A stretch of 64,000 bases of DNA, taken from positions 124,001-188,000 of the forward strand of contig CAWFTU010000004.1 of the NCBI GenBank assembly GCA_963818725.1, given 5' to 3'. The stretch comes from DATFDN01 sp963818725 (GTDB lineage Bacteria > Pseudomonadota > Alphaproteobacteria > Acetobacterales > Acetobacteraceae). A program made the position numbers and the translations under genes. The notes beneath the pieces are model-generated. The model ran no database searches. It had not been told where the DNA came from and saw only the letters and a list, made by a program, of their open reading frames with translations. Below, one piece after another: positions 1 through 10,515 of the stretch (position 1 is its first letter; every line of letters begins with the position of its first letter).

Positions 1-333
1 TACCACCAAGGCGACCCTGGGAACGGCATCGGGGGCTGGAACTTGCAAAGTCCCCAGGACCGTCTGTTCGCCCTCGACTACCAGAAGACAGGCCGGCTCG
101 ACCATCTCGTGGCGTATCGCCCAGGACGGGGGGCGATCTTCATACTCAGGAACGACAACGGCTCGTTCACCCCGGTCTACCAGCAAGGCGATCCCGGGAG
201 CGGCATCGGGGACTATGACCTGAAAAGTCCCCAGGACCGTCTGTTCGCCTTCGACTACCAACAGACAGGCCGCCTCGACCACCTCGTGGCGTATCGCCCA
301 GGAAGGGGCGCGATCTTCTTACTCAGGAATGAC
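1..333 (+). repeat. 59-codon (177-bp) tandem repeats in the giant protein
   Basis: Units start at 49 and 226, and bases 1-48 match the end of a preceding unit, so the array extends out of the window. Both units encode SPQDRLFA(L/F)DYQ(K/Q)TGRLDH followed by LVAYRPGRGAIF(I/L)LRND. The second unit degenerates after about 333 into a Gly/Pro linker. Confidence 0.85.
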
Positions 334-3300
334 AGTGTCACATCCACTCCCGTCCCGCAGCCAGGCGGCCCCGGGAGTGGCACATCCACCCCGGTCCAGC
401 AGCAAGGTGGCCCAGGGACCGGCACCGGGGGCGGTGATTCAAAAGGCCCCCAGGCCGGCGCCATGAAGATCACCTTCGAATCCGAGCTGATGGAGAACCG
501 CAAGCACGCCACCGTCATGGCGCCCGACCAGAAACTCGAGGCGCTTCAGACCAGCGACGGCGGTTCCCTGTTCTTCTCCATTGGCGACGACGGCGTCTTT
601 TACCTGACGCAGGAGGTCGGCGGCAGCCGCACCGGATGGAACCGCCTGGATCTGAGCAGCGCGCTCTCTCAGCAGCATGGCGGCGCCAAGGTGGTCGCGA
701 AGACCTTCGACGTGTCGCAGAACGCCCAGACCGGAGCGATCGACCTCGCGCTCGTCGCCACCATCAACGGGTCCGACACGCTCTACCTGTCGCGCGGCAA
801 CGCCAACCTCGTCGCCTCCTGGGCCAAGGGCGTGAGCTGGAGCGCGGTCCCGTTCGACGACGCCGCCCATCCGATGCCGGCCTTGCAGATCGCCGACGTT
901 TACATCGAGCAAACGCAAACGGGCGAATATTTCGTGGCGGACATCCTCAAGGAGCCTGGCAACCCGCTCAATCCGCTGTTCCGCTACTATCTCACGCCGG
1001 AGCCCGCCCAGGGCGGCAAGCACTGGAACCCGCATGACCTCTCGGCCGATCTCGCGGGCGGCAGCATCAGCAGCCTTCTCGGCCAGCGGACCGGCGACAC
1101 GGTCGCGGGCATATACACGTTCGGCACGATCGGCGGCCGGCAGGAGTTGATGTACACGCCGCTCTACAACCCGTTCAACCCGGCCCATCCGGCGAGCCCG
1201 TCACGCCTCGCCGTCCCCGACGGGGCGAGCGCCATCGCCACCACGGTGGGCGCCGACGGCACCACCAGCCTTTTCGTGGCCGGGCAGGGCGTGCTCACCT
1301 TCTTCGCTCCCGACAACCAGAGCGACGGTGCCGCTGGCGTTCCGATCGTGACGCACCGCCTGTTCGCCGGGGTTCAGCACCTCGAGGCCTTCGCGACCGA
1401 GACGGTAACCACCGTCTGGGCCGTCAACCAGCCGGGAGACCTGTTCTACGTCACCTGCAAAGCCGGCCAGGAGGCCACGCCCGCTGCCTGGTCGGTCCCC
1501 GTGCCTATCCTGGCCAATGTCGAGCAGATCGCGCCCTATCTCAACCAGAAGCGCAACAACGCGGTGATCTTCGCGCATGTCAGCGGGGAAACCCTGGTGC
1601 AACTGACGCAGGATCCGGTCACCACGGCGTGGCAGCAGCGCCGCATCCTGCTGCCCAGCACCGATGCCAAGGACGTGGTGAAGTTCCAGAGCTACACCAC
1701 GCATGTCACCGTCACCGACGACCACAACATGCCGGCGCCCAACACGGCCCTGCGGGTCACATCGACCAGTCCGGTGAGCGCCTACCTGAACGACGTCTAT
1801 CACCTGCTTTCGCCGGACGTGCCCGTCAACACGGCAACCGACGTGACCGGCGTGCTGACGATCGTGCAGGAGACGCACGGGCTCGGGGCCGTCTGCTTCA
1901 AGCTCGTCCTGGCCGAGAGCGGCGTGACCGCCGCCATCAACCCGATGACTAAGGTTGTCGACAAGCTGAACGGCGTTGACGACGTCGGCCAGGTGCAGGT
2001 CACCAACGCGGACGGCACCCAGCAGAAACTCGTTCCCGCCGACGTGAGCCCGGATGACGTGAAGGCGACGACGGCGTCGCTGAAGCAGTTCACGCAGACC
2101 GCCGGGCAGATGCCGGCGGACGGCACCCTGCGCAAGCCCGCCACGGAGAATGCGGTCGCCGCGGTAGGCGCCCGTCCAGCGACGACGCCATCTTCGCAGG
2201 TCTGGGGCATGTCGTTCCACGGCGACGGATGGACGTACCACGAAGGCGAGGCCGCCGCCCAGCGCTTCGGCCTCCGTGGCTCCAACGCGGCCAGCCCTGC
2301 GCTCAACCAGGCCCGCCCCGCGATCGCTACGGCCGCCGCTCCCACCGACCTGGGAACCGCGATTGAGGTTCTTGCCGGCGACATATGGAACTGGCTCAAG
2401 TCGGCATGGGAGAGCGTCGAACACTTCTTCGTGCAGGTCGCGGAGGACGTGTATCACTTCTTCATCCAAATCGCGGGCGAGCTCTACCACTTTGTCCTCG
2501 ATTGCGTTCACGCCGTTGTGCAGGCGGTGGAGTTCATCTTCAACAAGATCAAGACGTTCTTCGAGGATCTGATCAAGTGGCTGGGGTTCCTGTTTCAATG
2601 GGCCGACATCATACGAACGCACAATGTCCTCAAGAACCTGTTCGCACAATACGCGGCGCACGCGATCGCCAGCCTGGGTCCGACACGGGCCAAGCTCCAC
2701 GACCTTTTCGTCGGATTGGAACACAAGATCAATGCGTGGGCTAGCATTCCCGATATTCAGACCTCGATCGGGAGCTATCACGCGTCCGCCCCACCGCTGC
2801 CGGGCCAGACCAGCCCACAAGCGAACTTTGGCGTGCACCACACCAAGGGTAACTTGCCCAGTCTTGCGATGAACTACACCCCGCCTAGCAGTGGCGGCGA
2901 AGACCTGCTCAGCTCGCTGGGCGACACGGTCGAGAAGGAAGTCGAGGCGTTCCAGACGGCTATCGAGCAGATCAAGAGTCAGATCGTCGATAAGTTCACC
3001 CAGCTATCACCGACCGACATCATCAAGAAGCTGGTCGCGATCATCGGCGATCTGCTGCTGAACACGGTCGAGAACATCCTGGACGAGGCGCTCCGCGTCG
3101 TTGAGATCCTGGCGAAGGGCGTCCTCGCGGCTTTCGAGGCGCCCATCAGCATCCCGATCCTCTCGGACCTCTACCGCGACATCACGGGCAACGATCTGAG
3201 TATGCTCGATCTGGTCTGCCTGGTGGTCGCGATCCCGGTGACGCTCATCTACAAGTTGGTCACCAACGAGGCGCCGTTCCCCGACAACGCAACGACGCAG

Positions 3301-4083
3301 GCACTGATCAACGCGCAAGACTTCACTGGCATTCAACACGCGCTGGGCTTCAGTGATGCCGCATCCCCGGCGCCCCGCCTCGCAGGGGCAAGGTCTCTCT
3401 CCGCAGCGGCAACGCCGGCCGTGCCCCCCGGGCCGCCAACGCCGATCGGGACGAAGGCAGCAGACATTATGACATTTGTGTTTAACATCAGTGGGGGCGT
3501 GGGGGCGATTCTTGTAAGCGTCGCCAGCGGCCTTAAACGCTTGGAGGGCGACGCCGCAGCGTTGAACAGGCCGCTGTGTGGCTTTGCCGCAACGGCCTAC
3601 CTCCCCTACATCGCGCCGAATATCAATAGCGCGACCAATCCCACAAAGGCCGGTGAGTGGTACAACGCCCTAAACATCGGCGTGACCAGCTTCAGTTTCG
3701 TCAAAACAGTGGTGGACAACGTCACCGAGGCCGCGACGACGGACCTATGGAAAAAAGCTTCACCGTGGTTGGAACTTATCATCAATGCAACGTGGCTGGC
3801 GCCCGCCATCGGGGCAATGATTTTCGACCCAGCCCACCCCCACCCAGACGAATTCCCAAAACAAGACTACGACTGGGTGGGCTTTGCGGGCAACGCGGCA
3901 TTCGATGTCGGTGGCATCCTCACGCCCTGGACCGATAAGGAGTTCGGCGGCGACGCTGCCCCGGTTATTTTCGGTATCACCATCTTCCTTACCATAGCCT
4001 ACGGCGTCCTGATCGCAACGTCCGGAGGCCTGCAATTCCGTGCTGCTGCGAAAAAGTGGAACCCTCCCCTTAACCTCCCATAA
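1..4083 (+). CDS. giant repeat-containing protein, 5' end outside window
   Basis: The frame is open from base 1, so the gene begins upstream; at least 1360 residues are visible. The N-terminal part holds 59-residue repeats with the core DRLFAFDYQQTGRLDHLVAY, followed by a Gly/Pro/Gln-rich linker (about codons 110-150). Next comes a roughly 350-residue stretch with propeller-like strands (for example LFFSIGDDGVFYLTQE). A long amphipathic helical region rich in Trp, Phe and His follows (about nt 2385-2620). Near the C-terminus are two hydrophobic segments (about nt 3465-3530 and 3955-4035) that could span a membrane. I do not recognise the family with a known function. The composition suggests a large secreted or surface protein, possibly toxin-like or lectin-like, but that is inference. 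No partner gene is visible downstream. Confidence 0.8.
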   Translation, partial: YHQGDPGNGIGGWNLQSPQDRLFALDYQKTGRLDHLVAYRPGRGAIFILRNDNGSFTPVYQQGDPGSGIGDYDLKSPQDRLFAFDYQQTGRLDHLVAYRPGRGAIFLLRNDSVTSTPVPQPGGPGSGTSTPVQQQGGPGTGTGGGDSKGPQAGAMKITFESELMENRKHATVMAPDQKLEALQTSDGGSLFFSIGDDGVFYLTQEVGGSRTGWNRLDLSSALSQQHGGAKVVAKTFDVSQNAQTGAIDLALVATINGSDTLYLSRGNANLVASWAKGVSWSAVPFDDAAHPMPALQIADVYIEQTQTGEYFVADILKEPGNPLNPLFRYYLTPEPAQGGKHWNPHDLSADLAGGSISSLLGQRTGDTVAGIYTFGTIGGRQELMYTPLYNPFNPAHPASPSRLAVPDGASAIATTVGADGTTSLFVAGQGVLTFFAPDNQSDGAAGVPIVTHRLFAGVQHLEAFATETVTTVWAVNQPGDLFYVTCKAGQEATPAAWSVPVPILANVEQIAPYLNQKRNNAVIFAHVSGETLVQLTQDPVTTAWQQRRILLPSTDAKDVVKFQSYTTHVTVTDDHNMPAPNTALRVTSTSPVSAYLNDVYHLLSPDVPVNTATDVTGVLTIVQETHGLGAVCFKLVLAESGVTAAINPMTKVVDKLNGVDDVGQVQVTNADGTQQKLVPADVSPDDVKATTASLKQFTQTAGQMPADGTLRKPATENAVAAVGARPATTPSSQVWGMSFHGDGWTYHEGEAAAQRFGLRGSNAASPALNQARPAIATAAAPTDLGTAIEVLAGDIWNWLKSAWESVEHFFVQVAEDVYHFFIQIAGELYHFVLDCVHAVVQAVEFIFNKIKTFFEDLIKWLGFLFQWADIIRTHNVLKNLFAQYAAHAIASLGPTRAKLHDLFVGLEHKINAWASIPDIQTSIGSYHASAPPLPGQTSPQANFGVHHTKGNLPSLAMNYTPPSSGGEDLLSSLGDTVEKEVEAFQTAIEQIKSQIVDKFTQLSPTDIIKKLVAIIGDLLLNTVENILDEALRVVEILAKGVLAAFEAPISIPILSDLYRDITGNDLSMLDLVCLVVAIPVTLIYKLVTNEAPFPDNATTQALINAQDFTGIQHALGFSDAASPAPRLAGARSLSAAATPAVPPGPPTPIGTKAADIMTFVFNISGGVGAILVSVASGLKRLEGDAAALNRPLCGFAATAYLPYIAPNINSATNPTKAGEWYNALNIGVTSFSFVKTVVDNVTEAATTDLWKKASPWLELIINATWLAPAIGAMIFDPAHPHPDEFPKQDYDWVGFAGNAAFDVGGILTPWTDKEFGGDAAPVIFGITIFLTIAYGVLIATSGGLQFRAAAKKWNPPLNLP

Positions 4084-6213
4084 CCTTTCAAGGAGCGATA
4101 CTCCTATGATGGCGTTTAAGCTGGTGATGGTCGCCGCGAGGACATGATGGCTGGTGTGGGACGCCGCGCATGCCGATCGCCGCGCCGGCGTGGCCCTCCC
4201 CCGGCCCTCTCCTGCAAGAGACCGAAGCAGTAGCCGAATCCGCGGCGAGCCCGCATAACGCCGCGCATGATCCGTGGCCGGCTGTTCACCCGTTACTGGC
4301 TCGATGAGGGCGTCCGCCAAGAGGGTGAGTACCGCGCCCTGGACGCGGCACAGGTCGCGGCCTTCGCGGCGGAGGCTGGCCGCCTCTGGGCAGCGCTCGA
4401 TCGGATGAGGGCGCCGAGCGAAGCCGAGACCGAGAGCGAGTTTGTTTATCCGGTTCTCGACCGGCTCGGCTGGCACCGCTTGCCGCGACAGGCGCCGGGG
4501 CGACGCGACATCGCCGACGAGCTTTTGTTCACGACCGCGGCGGCCAAGTCCACGGCCCAGGCCCTCTCCGACAAGGCCGCGCGTTTCCGCCACGGCGCGG
4601 TGGTGGTGGAAAACGAGGCGCGCGACACGCTGCTTGACCGCGCCAAGGGCAAGGCGGAGGCGCCGTCGAATCAGAATTCTCCGTTATCTGAAGCGGTCGG
4701 ACGGCATTCCGGGCAGCACCGTGCGCTGGGGCTTGCTGACCAATGGCCGCTTCTGGCGCCTGTATTTCGCGGGGGCGCGTGCCCGCGACGAGGATTTTGT
4801 CGAGATCGAACTCGCGGCGCTGTTCGGCGATTTGCGCCCAAAGCCGCCGGACGGCGCGGACGAGGCGCATTGGCCGCGCGTCTTCATGCTGCTGTTCGGC
4901 CGCGATGCCTTCGTCCCCGATCCACAGGGCCGTACCTTCCTCGACCTATCCCTGGTCGAGGGTCGCCGGTTTGAGGAGCGCATCACCGACAGCCTCTCGG
5001 AGGCGGTGTTCGACCGGGTGTTCCCCGGCCTGGTCACCGCACTGGCGGAAGCCGACCCGATGCGCGCGCCGGACAAGGCGGCGTGGCGAGCGGAGGTGAA
5101 GGAAGCGGCATTGATCCTGCTGTTCCGTTTCCTGTTCATTCTCTACGCCGAGGATCGAGGGCTGCTTCCCGTCCGGAACCCACAGTACCAGGACTATTCA
5201 TTCCAGCGGCTACGCGACGATGCCGCCGCCGTGGCGGAAGGCCGGCTTGCGGTGCGCGAGCGCGGATCGACCTGGTGGGCGCGCATCCGCGACCTGTTCG
5301 ACGCGATCGCGCATGGCAGCACCGAGCTTGGTCTGCCCGAGTGACAATGGCGGCCTGTTCGATGACGCGGACCACCCTCTGCTGGGACGCGTGACGCTGC
5401 ATGACGCGCTGCTGGCGCGATTGCTCGACGACCTGTCGCGCGCCGCCTTCGACGGCAGGCGCTTCATCAACTACCGCGACCTGAGCGTGCAGCAGCTTGG
5501 TGGCATCTACGAGCGCTTGCTGGAGCGGGATGTGATTCCCGCTGACTCCAGTGTTGCCGTCGCGAACAACTCCATAGCTCGCCACCGCGCCGGCTCGTTC
5601 TTCACCACCGAGAAACTGGTGCAGCTTATCATCGCCCGTGCTGTTGGCCCGCTGCTAGATGAGTGCCGCGCCACGTTCCATACGAAGCTAAAGGCGCTGG
5701 ACAATGACCGGCGGCGCCCGGCCGACAAGCTCGCCGATTTGCGCCGCGACGATCCGGCCGAGGCGTTCGTCGGATTGCGGATCTGCGATCCTGCGATGGG
5801 GTCGGGGCATTTCCTGGTCGCGCTGGTGGATTACCTGGCCGGCGAGACGCTGGCGGCGATGGCCGAGGCGAGCGCGGCGGTGAGGTGGGCGGAGTACCGC
5901 TCCCCGCTCGCCGAGCGGATCGCCGCCATGCGCGACCACATAAGCGGCGAAGCGGCGCGCCACGGCTGGGAGGTGCGGGAAGAGCACCTGGACGACAAGG
6001 CGCTGCTGCGCCGGATCATCCTGAAGCGCTGCGTGTATGGCGTGGACTCCAATCCGCTCGCGGTGGAGCTGGCCAAGCTCGCGCTCTGGCTGCACTGCTT
6101 CACCGTCGGGGCGCCGCTGTCGTTCCTGGATCATCACCTGCGCACCGGCGATAGCCTGCTCGGAGAGCGCGTCGGCGAGGTGCTGCGTGAGATCGCCGAA
6201 CGAGGGCCGCTGG

Positions 6214-7548
6214 CAGGGCTGTTCAACGCTTTCGAATGATGGTGAGTGAGAGCACGTTTTTGATGCCTGCGAGACCGGCGCGGTAGCGATCCTGGCTGAG
6301 CGTGTCCGTCTGGTTGGCCTTGAGGATGTTGAAGGCGAAGCTGCGCAGGCGAGCAAACACGCCTGGGTTGGTGCGGATGCGCGAGCGGTCTTCGCCCAAG
6401 GTGACGTCGCGGCTGTAATGCGAAGTGGTCTCGATCCTCCAGTGCGCGCGGATTGTCTCGGCGGCGCGGGTGGCGGTGACCGGCGTGTTTGAAACGTAGA
6501 AGGCCATCTCGGCGGAGTGGCGCAGCAGCCCGGTCTTGGCGTTGCGGGTGTGGACAGTGCGCTCGACACGGATGATGGCGGCCACGTGCGGATGCCAGTC
6601 GGTGTCGGCCAGCGTGTCGGCGGGATCGAAGACGGTGACGGTGCGACGTTCGTCGCGGTTGCGGCCCTTGTTATGGCTGTGGACAGACCCGAGTGGTGTT
6701 GTGGTGGCCGAAGCCGCCCGGATTTTCTGGTGCAGGGTCGGCTGGTTGTCCTTGACGCCGACGATCAGGGCGACGTTGGCTCCTGCTGCAACCTCGAAAT
6801 GTTTTTTTGGCAATGCAGCGCGTCGAGTGTGACGATGGTGCCGCGAGCGATGCCGAGTTCGGCCAGCAGCATCTGTGCCGCCGGGATTTCGTTGGATTTC
6901 TCGGCGATGTCGATGTGGGCGGAGCTGGCAAAGGTTCCGACTGCGTAGCAGGTGGAAAGCCAGCGGAGGGGAGCACCAAGGCGGTGTCGGTGGCAAATGC
7001 GCTCAGCACCTGGGCAGAGGCACGATCGCGGAACTTATCAAAGCTGCCGCGCAGCGTCTTGCCATCCAGGGCAATGCTGCCCTGCCCAGGCGTGGCGCGC
7101 GCCGCCTGCAGCAGGGCGGCATGGTGGCGGAAGACCCCCTCCACCGTGGCCGGGTCGAGCCCTTGGAGAATGTAGCGGACGGCGGTGTGCGCGGGTGCGC
7201 GGCGCCAGTTCAGGCCGAAGGCCGCGTTCAGCCTGCGGCGATGGACGCCGATGAAGGTGACAATGCCACGATACGAGTTGCAGCCGGTCACGATGGCGAG
7301 GATGGCGAACAGCAGCACGTGGGGCAGCCCGTAGAGCTTCCCCTGCGCCCGGCGCGGATCAGGGACGTCCGCCAGCACGTCCAGCAACGGCGAAAACGCA
7401 GCCACGGCACCCTCCGACCCCGTTGCCGCCCCAAGGGTCAGACATTTGCCGGCTCGGGAATCCCCCTTGGATCAGCCGCCTCACTTCACCCCACATGTGT
7501 GGCAGGGCGGCCTCAGTAAAGGCAATGCGGCAGCGTTGAACAGCCCTG
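6214..7548 (-). mobile_element. complete ISAs1-family insertion sequence
   Basis: A 17-bp perfect terminal inverted repeat CAGGGCTGTTCAACGCT lies at 6214-6230, with its complement at 7532-7548. The 10-bp sequence GGGCCGCTGG flanks both sides (6204-6213 and 7549-7558), a typical target duplication for this family. The element is 1335 bp and sits in the restriction-modification gene in the opposite orientation. Confidence 0.92.
6223..7405 (-). pseudogene. ISAs1-family transposase, frameshifted
   Basis: The N-terminal part from 7405 (LADVPDPRRAQGKLYGLPH, then IALDGKTLRGS) and the C-terminal part ending at 6223 (RAHWRIETTSHYSRDVTLGE, then FNILKANQTDTLS) are diagnostic of ISAs1/H-repeat transposases. 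The frame is lost after TALVL near 6985, where about 50 nt appear to be inserted. It is lost again at an A7 run near 6802-6808, where one A is missing (CQK-KHFEVAAG). The stop codon lies inside the terminal repeat. The element is therefore probably unable to move on its own. Confidence 0.85.
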
Positions 7549-9575
7549 GGGCCGCTGGCGACGCCCCTGGGCGTGCAGAATGCGTTGGGTGCATCGAAAG
7601 GCATGGAGAGAGTGGAACTCTCGCCCGATGCCGATATCGGCGAGGTGCGGGCGAGTGTCGCCGGCTTCGCCGAGGTGCAATCGATGACGGCCGAGCTGCG
7701 CCGCTTTCTTGATTTCTACCACGCTGGGCGATGGGCCGCGCCGGGCCTGGAGGAGATTGGCGTGCGCGCCTTCTTCGATGGTGCCTATGGCGACCCGGTG
7801 CGGATCATCGCCGGCCTGGACCAGCCGCGCGCTCCTGGCAAGGAGGCAGCGAAGATCGGCAGGGGCGCGAAGCAAGTGGACGCGAGTGATGCGTTCGCCG
7901 CGTTCATCCGATGGCTCGCCAACGCTCCGACGCTGGCCGCCGAGCGCCGCCTGTTTCACTGGCAGCCGGCATTTCCCGGCGTCTGGACCGAATGGGAGGG
8001 CTTCGACCCGCGCGGCGGGTTCGACGCCGTGGTGGGTAACCCGCCCTATGTGCGCCAGGAGCACATCAAGACGCTGAAGCCGGCGCTGAAGGGCCTCTAT
8101 GGAAGAACGTTCGACGGCGTCGCCGACCTCTATGTGTATTTCATCGAGCAGGGCCTGCGCCTGCTGCGCAAGGGCGGGCGGTTGTCCTTCGTCGTCACCA
8201 ACAAGTGGATCAAGGCAGGGTACGCCGAAAAGCTGCGCCAGGCTTTGGGCGAGGACGCCTGGATGGAGCAGGTGATCGATTTCGGCCACGCCAAGGGGTT
8301 CTTCCCGGACGCCGACGTGATGCCCTGCGTGTTCGTGGCACGCCGCCCCGATCCGGCGCGGGAGCCGCTCGCCGATGTCGCCGTCGCGGTGATCCCGCGC
8401 GACGCGGTGGACATGACGCGGCTGCCCGAGCAGGTGCGAGCGGCGACGTTCGTGGTGCCGCGCGCGAGCCTGTCCAGGCAGGGCTGGGTGCTGGAACCGC
8501 CGGACGTGGCGGCGCTGATGACAAAGATTCGGCGGACTGGCGTACCGCTGAAGGAGTACGCGGGCGTCAGTCCGCTGTATGGCATCAAGACGGGTCTGAA
8601 CGAGGCGTTCGTTATCGATGACGCCACCCGTGATCGGCTGATCGCGGCGGATGCGCGGAGCGGGGAGATCATCAAGCCCTATTTGCGCGGGCAGGACATC
8701 GACCGGTGGAGTTCGGCATGGGCGGGGCAGTGGATGATCGTGCTCGCCTCAAGTGCCAATCGTAAGTGGCCGTGGAGCGACGAAATCGACATTGGCGCGG
8801 CAGAAAGGCTGTTCGCAGCCACATATCCGGCGATCTACGATCACATGACGACGCGCCGGGCGGCTCTAAAGGCGCGGCAGGACCAGGGGCGGTTCTTTTG
8901 GGAACTGCGAGAGTGCGCGTACTATAACGAGTTCGGCAGGCCGAAAATTCTATATCAGGAGATACAGTATCATCCCGCATACGCGCTCGATCGTAGCGGC
9001 CTTTATCTAAACAACAAAGGATTCTTCATCGTCGCAGAGGATCATTGGCTACTCGCCGTGCTGAATAGTCCTCTGCTCTGGTGGCACAATTGGCGATATT
9101 TTGGCCACGCCAAAGACGAGGCTCTTACTCCACAGGGATTCCAAATGGAGTTGCTGCCGATCGCCACGCCTCCGAGCGACGATCGTGTGTTTCCACTCGT
9201 TCGTGACCTATGCGGAATACGGATCGATGCGAGTGATGCACGGCGCCTGCTTGGTGACTGGTACTGCGACAGCCTCGATCTCTCCACCATTCCCACCACC
9301 CTCCGCGACCCGTTCCACCTCGACCCGGACCAGTTCATCGCCGCGATCCGCAAGGCGCGCGGGGCCAAGTCCGCGCCCTTGAGCGCCGCGCTCATCCGGC
9401 ACATCCGCGAGGAGCACGCGCGGAGCGTCGCCCCAATGGCACTTCGGCTGGCCGAGGCCGGGCGGCTTGAGCAACGCCTGTCCGATCTGGTGAACGCCGC
9501 TTATGGCCTCACGACAGAAGATGTCGCTTTGATGTGGAACACCGCGCCGCCGCGCATGCCGATCGCGGCGCCGGC

Positions 9576-9674
9576 CCCCTCACCCCGACCCTCTCCCGCA
9601 AGCGGGAGAGGGGGCGTTGAGCGCACTAGCGAAGCCAACCACGCCCCTTCTCCCTCCGGGAGAAGGCCGGGATG
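9576..9674. repeat. REP-like dispersed palindromes
   Basis: Two hairpins are present: 9589-9599 pairs with 9602-9612 (CCCTCTCCCGC / GCGGGAGAGGG), and 9646-9666 forms CCTTCTCCC...GGGAGAAGG. Similar C-rich/G-rich palindromes occur at 17281-17377, with weaker relatives near 20310-20355 and 22805-22835, always between genes. The reading frame of the broken methylase runs through this element. Confidence 0.7.
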
Positions 9675-9685
9675 AGGGCAGCCGC

Positions 9686-10444
9686 CTACCCTTCCGCAGC
9701 GGCCCGCCGCGCCGCCGCCTCCTCGGCGCTGCCGATCCCGCCATGCGCGGCCGACCACGCGACCGGGTCTTCCAGAAAGCGGCGCACCTCGGCCAGCGCG
9801 GCCTCGGCGAAGTACGGGCGCTCGCGGCAGGCATCCAGCACGTCCCACCAGGTGCAAAGGTGGTGCAGGGTGATACCCATGCGGTCCAGCGTCTCGAAGG
9901 CGCCGGGGAAGACGCCGTAGAAGAACACGACGAGGGTGTGGTCGCAGATCGCGCCCGCGTCGCGCAGCGCCTGGACGAAGCGCACCTTCGATTGCCCATC
10001 GGTGGTCAGGTCTTCCACCAGCAGCGTGCGCTTGCCCTCCGGCACGTCGCCCTCGATCAGCGCGTTCTGGCCGAAGCCCTTGGGCTTCTTGCGCACATAG
10101 GCCATCGGCGCCAGCATCCGCTCGGCGATCCAGGCGGCGAAGGGAATGCCGGCGGTCTCGCCCCCGGCCACCGCCTCGATGGTCTCGAAGCCGACATGGC
10201 GGTTGATCTTCTCCACGCCCAGCTCGCAAACCTTCGCCCGCGCGCGGGGGAAGTAGATGATCCGGCGGCAGTCGATATAGACGGGCGACTTCCATCCGGA
10301 CGTGAAGGTATAGGGCTCCTCGGGGCGGAAGTTCACCGCCTTGATCTCCAGCAGGATGCGCGCGGTGGCGAGCGCCGCGTCGCGGTCCCAGTCGCTGTTC
10401 TCGCGCCCGGCGACGGATTTTGGCGTGGCGGTCTTGCCCATCAT
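9686..10444 (-). CDS. pyrE: orotate phosphoribosyltransferase
   Basis: Joins orotate to PRPP to give orotidine 5'-phosphate in pyrimidine synthesis; cytosolic. The protein is about 252 residues with the PRTase signature LLVEDLTTDGQSKVR near residues 139-153 and the orotate-site region FTSGWKSPVYIDCRR near the N-terminus. Two adjacent ATGs (10444 and 10441) are possible starts; the open frame continues upstream but has no conserved sequence there. The gene is single, convergent with the restriction-modification remnant and divergent from pqiA, whose start is 71 bp away. The C-terminus ends in an Ala/Glu-rich tail. Confidence 0.9.
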   Translation of the reverse strand: MMGKTATPKSVAGRENSDWDRDAALATARILLEIKAVNFRPEEPYTFTSGWKSPVYIDCRRIIYFPRARAKVCELGVEKINRHVGFETIEAVAGGETAGIPFAAWIAERMLAPMAYVRKKPKGFGQNALIEGDVPEGKRTLLVEDLTTDGQSKVRFVQALRDAGAICDHTLVVFFYGVFPGAFETLDRMGITLHHLCTWWDVLDACRERPYFAEAALAEVRRFLEDPVAWSAAHGGIGSAEEAAARRAAAEG

Positions 10445-10515
10445 CGTTTGTCCCTGGAGAAAGGGGCCGCATGGTACGGAAACGGACCGGGGCGTGTCAC
10501 GTTCAGTCAGGACCG

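Larger units (their letters stand above)
4267..9675 (+). pseudogene. type IIG-like restriction-modification enzyme (Eco57I-type adenine methylase), frameshifted and IS-interrupted
   Basis: Three frames read as one protein. Piece 1 (4267 to about 4672) ends in EAPSNQ. Piece 2 (to 5342) continues ILRYLKRSDG...LTNGRFWRLY. Piece 3 (5343-6213) carries NGGLFDD and methylase motif I, CDPAMGSGHFLV. After the ISAs1-like element, piece 4 (7549-9675) carries motif IV, NPPY, in VVGNPPYVRQEH. The junctions are a single extra A near 4673 and a single extra G near 5343 (gagtgac for gagtac, restoring YNGGLFD). The IS sits between 6213 and 7549, and removing it with one target copy restores the frame (GPLATPLGVQ). 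The family methylates adenine and cleaves DNA with one polypeptide. The last about 30 codons run into a palindromic repeat, so the original stop may be lost. Probably non-functional. Confidence 0.85.

Noticed and set aside
1201..2841. Long antisense open frames inside the giant protein gene, and similar ones opposite pqiA, hisC and the IS1595 genes
   Set aside because: They arise from high GC with few stop codons; composition is Arg/Gly/His-rich without motifs, and the other strand clearly encodes conserved proteins.
4106..4147. Short frame MMAFKLVMVAART resembling the C-terminus of IS256-type transposases
   Set aside because: Only 13 residues and no terminal repeat or second fragment nearby; too weak to call.
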